Below are positions 8,801-12,615 of a DNA stretch of 12,615 nucleotides, piece by piece. The position numbers and the translations under genes were made by a program. A model generated the notes under the pieces. That model did no database searches. It was not told the origin of the DNA and saw nothing but the letters and a program-made list of their open reading frames with translations. The stretch covers positions 1-12,615 of the forward strand of contig CAZHZT010000150.1 in assembly GCA_964537285.1 (NCBI GenBank). Direction: 5' to 3'. Source of the stretch: CAZHZT01 sp964537285. GTDB lineage: Bacteria > Bacteroidota > Bacteroidia > Chitinophagales > Saprospiraceae. Positions within the stretch are counted from its first letter, which is position 1. Every line of letters begins with the position of its first letter.

Positions 8801-10530
8801 TAAGCTTGCGTTACAACCTGCGGACCCTCCTCTTCCCGCAATTCCTGGACGTTGATGATCCGGCTTGTATTCCTGCCTTTGGCCTCAATTACGAGCGAGA
8901 AAGTGTTTTATGCCTGGGAGAAACGCTGTCGGCCACTATTGTGATTGAAAATAATGTAGCTTTATACCTCCTCAACTGGCAGGACGGGAATACAGATACG
9001 CTTCGGTCACTCACCAATGGAGGCAGTATAAGTCACCTTTATACCGCGCCCGGTGTTTACGCCCCTTTAGTCACGGCTTATTCTCCTTGTCTGGATTCGG
9101 GAGCGACGGTACAGGCCTCCATTCCGGCCGTAACGATCCAAGATAGGCCAAGTGCCCTCATAAATGTCTCCGAAACTAAAATCTGCGTCGACAATCCTGT
9201 GGAGTTCAATTCCTTGCCTTCCCCAAACAGCACCTTCTTCTGGGATTTTGGTGATGATATACAAGTGCAAGGAAGAGACCCTATTCATTCTTATACAGAG
9301 CCAGGGGTCTATACCGTGACCTTAATCGCTGCCAGCCCCTGCGGCCGCGATACCCAAACACTTGATATCGAAGTTCGCCCGATTGAAGATTGCCAAAGCA
9401 TCATTATAGTCCGTGGGCAGGTCGTGGATTCAAAAACGAAAAAAGGCATTCCCAACGTACTCGTTTTCGGCGATCGCCTGCAGGCCAAAACAGATCTAAA
9501 AGGGAATTTCTTGCTGGAAGTACCACCTCTATACCAAAGCCCAGATTTTCCGCTATTATTCCGTGCACAAGGCTATGAGGAAGTGGAGCGCAACGTTGAT
9601 TTGACCAAGGATCGGAGGCTGCCGACGGTTCCGCTCATACAACAACCGCCAAAAACAAATAATGAAACGGATGATTTACCTTCAGTGGGGAGCATTACCT
9701 CCCCACCCATGATTCCGATCAAAGGCGGCACCTTTTCCATGGGCTGCCGGGAGGACATTGATAAGGATTGTGATTTTGATGAAAAGCCTGCTCATCAGGT
9801 CACGCTTTCTGATTTTCAAATTGGCCAATATGAAGTAACCTTTGAGGAATATGATGCGTTTTGTGAGGCTACCAAGCGGCAAAAACCTGATGATGAAGGC
9901 TGGGGGAGGGGTAGAAGACCCGTTATTAATGTCAGTTGGGATGATGCCATCGAGTATTGCAATTGGTTGAGCGCGGAGAATGGCCTGGAGAAGGTATACA
10001 AAAAGGTTCGCGTAGGAAAAAGCAGTGAAGAAGTCATCGAAGTGAATTGGCAGGCCAATGGCTATCGCCTGCCGACGGAGGCGGAATGGGAATATGCGGC
10101 AAGGAGCGGCGGGAAGAAACAGAAATATGCGGGCACTTCGGAGGATGATTTGCTCTATCGATATGGGAACTTTTGTGATGTGAATTGTTACGTGAGTTGG
10201 AAAGATGCAAATCAAGACGATGGATACGCCAATACTTCACCTGTGGGTAGCTTTTTGCCGAATGATGTTCAGCTTTTTGATATGACCGGTAATGTTTATG
10301 AATGGGTATTTGATCGGTATAGTTCAGACTATTATGAGCAGTCTCGAAAGAACGGCACCTTAAACAACCCTAGAGGCCCTGATTCCGGCCTGGACCGCGT
10401 TATTCGCGGCGGCGCGTGGGGCAACTACGCCGAGTACTGCCGTGTCTCGAGCCGGAACAACCGGCATCCGACGAACCGCGACTTCAACGTCGGCTTCCGT
10501 TTAGTCTTGGCCCCCAGTTCAGCGGAGTGA
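5830..10530 (+). CDS. Giant membrane receptor: vWA-like, PKD and C-terminal FGE/C-type-lectin-fold domain; likely DGR target
   Basis: 1566 residues. Order: cytosolic helical domain (1-95); membrane span 1 (101-120); two PKD/Ig-like domains outside (about 128-308; WDFGDST at 258-264); span 2 (about 324-350); cytosolic vWA-like domain (about 370-600; YLFLIDEQAPHSHQ at 447-460, with the metal-site DxSxS broken); helical module (620-800); span 3 (about 814-834). Outside again: TPR-like helices (855-1000), two PKD domains (about 1020-1100 and 1110-1186; FFWDFGDD at 1136-1143), carboxypeptidase-regulatory-like domain (1194-1270) and FGE-sulfatase-like domain (1294-1560). Only one Cys (1537) lies in the C-terminal motif where true FGE has its catalytic pair, so the domain probably binds ligand. 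The last 45 codons look like a DGR variable repeat. Start is TTG; there is no in-frame ATG before residue 440. Domain names are from motif recognition; the topology is inferred. Confidence 0.85.
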   Translation: MAKEAPHIIFPLDSLIEQLRLSGLEVTPGQRLQLLQTLDAFGTEALRQPEKLKYRLCPLIAHSATQQTQFYQAFDRFLENARAYELPEKVELRWWQQIPRYVWGIIALTTLGVIAFLLLSRERPEVDPSPILHFQKPSSISLGDTVFFENRSTNIDTGEVEFRWELIDSDSNVIEKFIEKSYHWSLPITESGISHYKTVRLIAFDRNSTFRDTLEDEFLLRCNDFPGYSGIVAPLNTQEDSVFFQLAEPEDASLLYEWDFGDSTSAEGYQVEHIYNKAGVYNVELKIYRPNTEGHCEQLLSHRIVVKQEKVFLTYKKLQADVAPFIFRIGIGTWILLSLLTLAAAFFLIRWLRQSPPEPEKDPKEKRTKILDERFAHSDKGPYFIPFRSNNHLLKTDQRLFRLADNLRQRQEGLRRNLDIPATIKQTIEQGGFPSVQWKMSSVPPEYLFLIDEQAPHSHQAALYAYLYEFLKGQDVHVVAFWYKTEFNRFWNEEHPDGLSLEAVQGRYPFHRLLLMGDAHALMEPFARNKPELQAEKAQLFEHWKHRILLTPFPANSWTYVEDTLYQLFPMFSNNGEGLQSAIAFLDLERDEEDERAMPAFAQWQEAQDQPPRPPDANYRNWKKPRTYQEYLKNDKALYRWLCALAVYPNPDWSLTIAIGNAIGAPVNLDNLQVLAHIPFLQGKAFSPRLRKELLAELDEETEKKAREAVKKELEAIAPQLKNSHANLELQRNLAMQSFLLAPKDPEHADTIRHLLETDVLGKKQIAELNYAVEREVKKGEDIWGWLTQFDPDYADLEEEQDVRRKSPLILGRDFYWGILCSLLALIGAFGIFWTDGTEIDGNASARDNLFYSVVETVDSAVIYNNLGVERWQDALEASDDNLLDAAAQARAYFNKAIGISADGSYPLAENNLAKAFYHSGIFYYHQYLQDFKEEELLRQAKLSFFEAGKTPELYLDGRHAEGLANYYQDRRPEANSIYNELSAIRYFDTLSLRYNLRTLLFPQFLDVDDPACIPAFGLNYERESVLCLGETLSATIVIENNVALYLLNWQDGNTDTLRSLTNGGSISHLYTAPGVYAPLVTAYSPCLDSGATVQASIPAVTIQDRPSALINVSETKICVDNPVEFNSLPSPNSTFFWDFGDDIQVQGRDPIHSYTEPGVYTVTLIAASPCGRDTQTLDIEVRPIEDCQSIIIVRGQVVDSKTKKGIPNVLVFGDRLQAKTDLKGNFLLEVPPLYQSPDFPLLFRAQGYEEVERNVDLTKDRRLPTVPLIQQPPKTNNETDDLPSVGSITSPPMIPIKGGTFSMGCREDIDKDCDFDEKPAHQVTLSDFQIGQYEVTFEEYDAFCEATKRQKPDDEGWGRGRRPVINVSWDDAIEYCNWLSAENGLEKVYKKVRVGKSSEEVIEVNWQANGYRLPTEAEWEYAARSGGKKQKYAGTSEDDLLYRYGNFCDVNCYVSWKDANQDDGYANTSPVGSFLPNDVQLFDMTGNVYEWVFDRYSSDYYEQSRKNGTLNNPRGPDSGLDRVIRGGAWGNYAEYCRVSSRNNRHPTNRDFNVGFRLVLAPSSAE
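10387..10512 (+). repeat. Putative DGR variable repeat (VR) at the 3' end of the receptor gene
   Basis: GC rises to about 66% over 10381-10500, from 33% and 47% in the two preceding 60-base blocks. Scaffold codons 1523-1530, 1537-1540 and 1554-1560 hold only two adenines in total. Codons at exposed positions (1531-1536, 1541-1553) hold about 17, with many NNC codons (GGC, AAC, TAC, TAC, AGC, AAC, AAC, AAC, GAC, TTC, AAC), as expected if AAC codons in a template were randomised at adenines. The protein context (RVIRGGAW...CRVSSRNN...NVGFRLV) is the C-type-lectin-fold tail that DGRs diversify in FGE-like targets. Boundaries are approximate. No template repeat or reverse transcriptase is in this window. 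Confidence 0.6.
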
Positions 10531-10535
10531 TCCAG

Positions 10536-10559
10536 CTCAACGTTCCAACCGGAACGGAG
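10536..10559 (+). other. GC-rich hairpin just after the receptor stop codon
   Basis: A perfect 6-bp stem CGTTCC/GGAACG (10541-10546 with 10551-10556) closes an AACC loop, extended by CTC/GAG (10536-10538 with 10557-10559) across two unpaired A's. It lies five bases after TGA and has no trailing U-run, so it is not a canonical intrinsic terminator. It may form part of a structured region downstream of the DGR variable repeat. Confidence 0.5.
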
Positions 10560-10566
10560 TAGGCAA

Positions 10567-10592
10567 GTACCGTTGCCGACAGGCACGGATAC
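10567..10592 (+). other. Hairpin with GACA tetraloop downstream of the putative VR
   Basis: GTA-CCG-t-TGCC (10567-10577), loop GACA (10578-10581), GGCA-CGG-a-TAC (10582-10592): ten pairs with two single-base bulges. DGR target sites characterised in phage and bacteria have a GC-rich stem of about 7-10 bp with a GRNA loop shortly downstream of the variable repeat; GACA fits GRNA. A competing 5-bp stem, GGCAA/TTGCC (10562-10566 with 10573-10577), would exclude it. The stem is less perfect than the classic ones. Confidence 0.45.
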
Positions 10593-10614
10593 GCAGACTA
10601 CGGAGAGAAGGATT

Positions 10615-10692
10615 GGAACGGGAAACGAAGAACGGTTAACGGGAAACGGTTAACGGTTAACGGTTAACGGGGAACGGGAAACGGGAAACGGA
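10615..10692. repeat. Heptanucleotide repeat array D
   Basis: About eleven tandem heptads downstream of the receptor gene: ACGGGAA, ACGAAGA, ACGGTTA and ACGGGGA variants, with three consecutive ACGGTTA units in the middle. It is followed directly by a leader (10693-10718) that recurs almost unchanged after array E (11977-12002), and then by the first 77-bp repeat array. Confidence 0.85.
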
Positions 10693-10718
10693 AGCTTTTG
10701 GATGAGTTGTTGTAAGGA

Positions 10719-11226
10719 CGAAGGCTTTAGTCTTCGACTTGTTTCGCCAAAATCTGTTTGGCGAAAGCTATATTATTTTGTATGCATGTTAGTCGAAGGC
10801 AAAAGCCTTCGCCATTTCAGTTGCCAAAATCCGTTTGGCGAAAGCTATAATATTTTGTATGCATGTTAGTCGAAGGCAAAAGCCTTCGACATTTCAGTTG
10901 CCAAAATGTGATTGGCGAAAGCTATATCATTTTGTACGCATGTTTGTTGAAGGCTGAAGCCTTCGCCATTTCAGTCGGCAAAATCCGTTTGGCGAAAGCT
11001 ATAATATTTTGCATGCATGTTTGGCGAAGGCAAAAGCCTTCGCCATTTCAGTTGCCAAAATCCGTTTGGCGAAAGCTATAATATTTTGTATGCATGTTTG
11101 GCGAAGGCAAAAGCCTTCGACATTTCAGTTGCCAAAATCTGATTTGCGAAAGCTATAATATTTTGCATGCATGTTAGTCGAAGGCTAAAGCCTTCGACTT
11201 GCAGTCGCCAAACACAATTAGGCGAA
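10719..11226. repeat. 77-bp REP-like repeat array 1 (upstream of RAYT)
   Basis: Seven hairpins of the type CGAAGGC-nnnn-GCCTTCG start at 10719, 10794, 10871, 10948, 11025, 11102 and 11179; after a 75-bp first unit the period is exactly 77. Each unit then carries TTTCAGT, a second hairpin GCCAAA-atccg-TTTGGC, an AT-rich AAAGCTATAATATTTTG and (TG)TATGCATGTT. The last unit is truncated and degenerate. Neighbouring units differ by only a few substitutions, often kept in complementary pairs (TCGAAGGC with GCCTTCGA). Translating it gives only a repetitive spurious frame. These are probably the cognate REP elements of the adjacent transposase. Confidence 0.9.
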
Positions 11227-11297
11227 TATTTTCAAGTATCTACTTTCATTCTTCAAAAAATCATCATATATTTATTTTTATTTTTTAACCAAAACCA

Positions 11298-11846
11298 ATG
11301 AAAATGAGTCAAGGATACCAAATCCGAAACCAATCGGCATTGTATTTTCTAACCTTACAAGTCATCGACTGGATTGACATTTTTTCTCGCCAAGCTTATC
11401 GCGACATTATTTTAGAAAGCTTTTCGTATTGTCGACAGCACAAAGGCTTAAGGCTATGGGCTTATGTCATTATGACCAACCATTTACACCTAATCGTTAG
11501 TGCTGATAATAGTAACTTGTCCGATGTGATTCGGGATTTTAAGCGTTTTACGGCAACGAAGATTTTAAAAACGATTGATGTTATACCGGAAAGTCGGCGT
11601 ACTTGGATGCTCCGGCAATTTGCGCTTGCGGCAAATAAGCACCGCCGCAATTCCAAATATCAGTTCTGGACGCATGAAAATCATGCGGTGGAACTGGAAT
11701 CGTCTAAATTCATTTTTCAAAAAATGAACTACATTCATCAAAATCCGGTTCGGGCAGGCTTTGTTGAAAATGCGGAAGATTGGATGTTTAGTAGTCAGCG
11801 CAATTATGCTGGAATGATGGCGCCTGTTGAAATTGATTTGTTGTAG
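11298..11846 (+). CDS. rayT: REP-associated tyrosine transposase (RAYT, Y1/IS200-like)
   Basis: 182 residues. A single-strand-specific HUH-family nuclease that binds and cleaves REP hairpins and spreads or rearranges them. Motifs: the HUH signature as NHLHLIV (His62, His64), the helix with DVIRDFKRFTATKI (76-89), and the family hallmark MNYIHQNPVRAGFV with the likely catalytic Tyr145, followed by W-x-x-SS-x-x-NYAG (162-172). All catalytic residues appear present, and length is normal, so it is probably intact. Start is ATG at 11298; a second ATG is two codons later. Upstream AT-rich sequence holds TATATTTA (11267-11274), close to the Bacteroidota -7 element TAnnTTTG, but no clear -33. It is flanked by arrays of 77-bp hairpin repeats and has a solo hairpin after the stop, the usual RAYT/REP arrangement. 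Confidence 0.92.
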   Translation: MKMSQGYQIRNQSALYFLTLQVIDWIDIFSRQAYRDIILESFSYCRQHKGLRLWAYVIMTNHLHLIVSADNSNLSDVIRDFKRFTATKILKTIDVIPESRRTWMLRQFALAANKHRRNSKYQFWTHENHAVELESSKFIFQKMNYIHQNPVRAGFVENAEDWMFSSQRNYAGMMAPVEIDLL

Positions 11847-11858
11847 GTTGGAAGAAGG

Positions 11859-11876
11859 CGAAGGCTGAAGCCTTCG
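11859..11876. repeat. Solo REP hairpin after the RAYT stop codon
   Basis: CGAAGGCT-GA-AGCCTTCG, the same palindrome that opens each 77-bp unit, stands alone 12 bases after the transposase stop and runs into heptad array E. It may work as a terminator for the transposase transcript and as a RAYT target. Confidence 0.75.
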
Positions 11877-11881
11877 GCGAA

Positions 11882-11976
11882 GGGGAAACGGGAAACAGAA
11901 AACGGTTAACGGAAAACGGTTAACGGAAAACGGTTAACGGAAAACGGTTAACGGTTAACGGTTAACGGTTAACGGA
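11882..11976. repeat. Heptanucleotide repeat array E
   Basis: About 13 tandem heptads: ACGGGAA and ACAGAAA variants, then ACGGTTA-ACGGAAA repeated four times as a 14-base unit, then three further ACGGTTA units and a closing ACGGAAA. It is the most regular of the five arrays, which suggests recent expansion. A leader almost identical to that after array D follows at 11977-12002. Confidence 0.87.
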
Positions 11977-12002
11977 AATTTTTTGATGAGTTGTAGTAAA
12001 TA

Positions 12003-12615
12003 CGAAGGCTTTAGCCTTCGCCGAACGTGCCTGCAGAATTATGCTGGTTTACGCCAAACGGAATTTGGCGGTTGGAAGACGAAGGCTTCAGCCTTCGTCT
12101 TTCAGTCGCCAAAATCCGTTTGGCGAAAGCTATGTTATTTTGCATGCATGTTAGTCGAAGGCTGAAGCCTTCGACATTTCAGTCGGCAAAATCCGTTTGG
12201 CGAAAGCTATGTTATTTTGCATGCATGTTTGTCGAAGGCTGAAGCCTTCGTGATTTCAGTCGGCAAAATCCGTTTGGTGAAAGCTATATTATTTTGTACG
12301 CATGTTTGTCGAAGGCTGCAGCCTTCGTCATTTCAGTCGCCAAAATCCGTATGGCGAAAGCTATGTTATTTTGCATGCATGTTAGTCGAAGGCTGAAGCC
12401 TTCGACATTTCGGTTGCCAAAATGTGTATGGCTAAAGCTGTAATATTTTGCATGCATGTTATTCGAAGGCTGAAGCCTTCGTCATTTCAGTCGCCAAAAT
12501 CCGTATGGCGAAAGCTATATTATTTTGTACGCATGTTTGTTGAAGGCTGAAGCCTTCGATATTTCGGTTGCCAAAATGTGTATGGCTAAAGCTGTAATAT
12601 TTTGCATGCATGTTA
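12003..12615. repeat. 77-bp REP-like repeat array 2, running off the window end
   Basis: Eight CGAAGGC/GCCTTCG hairpins start at 12003, 12080, 12156, 12233, 12310, 12387, 12464 and 12541; the period is 77 (one 76). The unit is the same as array 1: hairpin, TTTCAGT, GCCAAA/TTTGGC hairpin, AT-rich tract, TGCATGCATGTT. The first unit is divergent: it contains AATTATGCTGG, shared with the 3' end of the transposase gene, and a displaced CGCCAAA/TTTGGCG hairpin. From 12327 on, units alternate in type with a 154-bp period. The end lies outside the window. Confidence 0.9.

Noticed and set aside
9682..10215. 177-codon minus-strand open frame inside the receptor gene
   Set aside because: It is antisense to the conserved FGE-like domain, with a low-complexity, unrecognisable product.
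10536..10559. Intrinsic terminator after the receptor gene
   Set aside because: A stem exists but there is no U-run behind it; I list it as a hairpin of unknown role instead.
10840..11160. TATAAT in each 77-bp unit as a promoter
   Set aside because: Bacteroidota use a TTTG/TAnnTTTG promoter, which the unit does not match; the only TTGCCA lies 19 bases away inside a hairpin. Many copies also lack TATAAT.
10863..12242. Open frames at 10863-11081, 11983-12165 and 12027-12242 as small proteins
   Set aside because: They are read-throughs of the 77-bp repeats; their translations are repetitive and change with the unit variants.
10719..12615. CRISPR array
   Set aside because: The units are 77 bp and repeated throughout their length; there are no unique spacers between short conserved repeats, and no cas genes.
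10719..12615. Integron attC array
   Set aside because: Repeats are directly contiguous without gene cassettes, lack the attC core-site layout, and no integrase is present; the RAYT gives a simpler explanation.

Overview
The window looks like an accessory region of a Bacteroidota chromosome, most likely a marine or activated-sludge type related to Saprospiria (Lewinella/Haliscomenobacter-like). The clues are a lipoprotein MsrB-MsrA fusion, a PcfJ-like protein, PKD and carboxypeptidase-regulatory-like domains in one very large membrane protein, A-rich translation starts without Shine-Dalgarno sites, and moderate GC. The genus is inference only; no rRNA or core marker is present.

Layout. 137-1249 (-) is a lipoprotein methionine sulfoxide reductase MsrB-MsrA. 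1250-1676 is non-coding and full of inverted repeats. 1677-3329 (-) is a PcfJ-like protein, bracketed by two near-identical 26-bp direct repeats inside heptanucleotide-repeat hairpins. 3610-10530 (+) is a three-gene unit: (i) a coiled-coil plus inactive-STAND-like protein, (ii) a MoxR-type AAA+ ATPase, (iii) a 1566-residue protein with three predicted membrane spans. The third protein has cytosolic vWA-like and helical parts, two blocks of extracytoplasmic PKD domains, a carboxypeptidase-regulatory-like domain and a C-terminal formylglycine-generating-enzyme (FGE)-like, C-type-lectin-fold domain. This is the layout of the MoxR/vWA-type ternary NTPase conflict systems, here built as a transmembrane receptor.

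The most striking signal is at the very 3' end of the third gene. GC jumps from about 33-47% to about 66%. Adenines are almost absent from scaffold codons and concentrated in codons at exposed positions, many of the form NNC. GC-rich hairpins follow the stop, one with a GACA loop. Together these are the marks of a diversity-generating-retroelement (DGR) variable repeat. No reverse transcriptase or template repeat lies in the window, so the element would have to act from elsewhere. My reading is a membrane receptor whose ligand-binding tip is hypermutated and whose signal is relayed through a MoxR ATPase and an adaptor to an effector not encoded here.

10615-12615 is a repeat landscape built around a REP-associated tyrosine transposase (RAYT, 11298-11846). 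It holds two arrays of a 77-bp unit, each unit with two hairpins and usually a TGCATGCA palindrome. The second array runs off the window end and shows a 154-bp higher-order period. A separate heptanucleotide repeat family (ACGGTTA/ACGGGGA/ACGGGAA/ACGGAAA) occurs as five arrays, all at gene boundaries. One supplies the stop codon of the iSTAND gene and sits just upstream of the MoxR gene.
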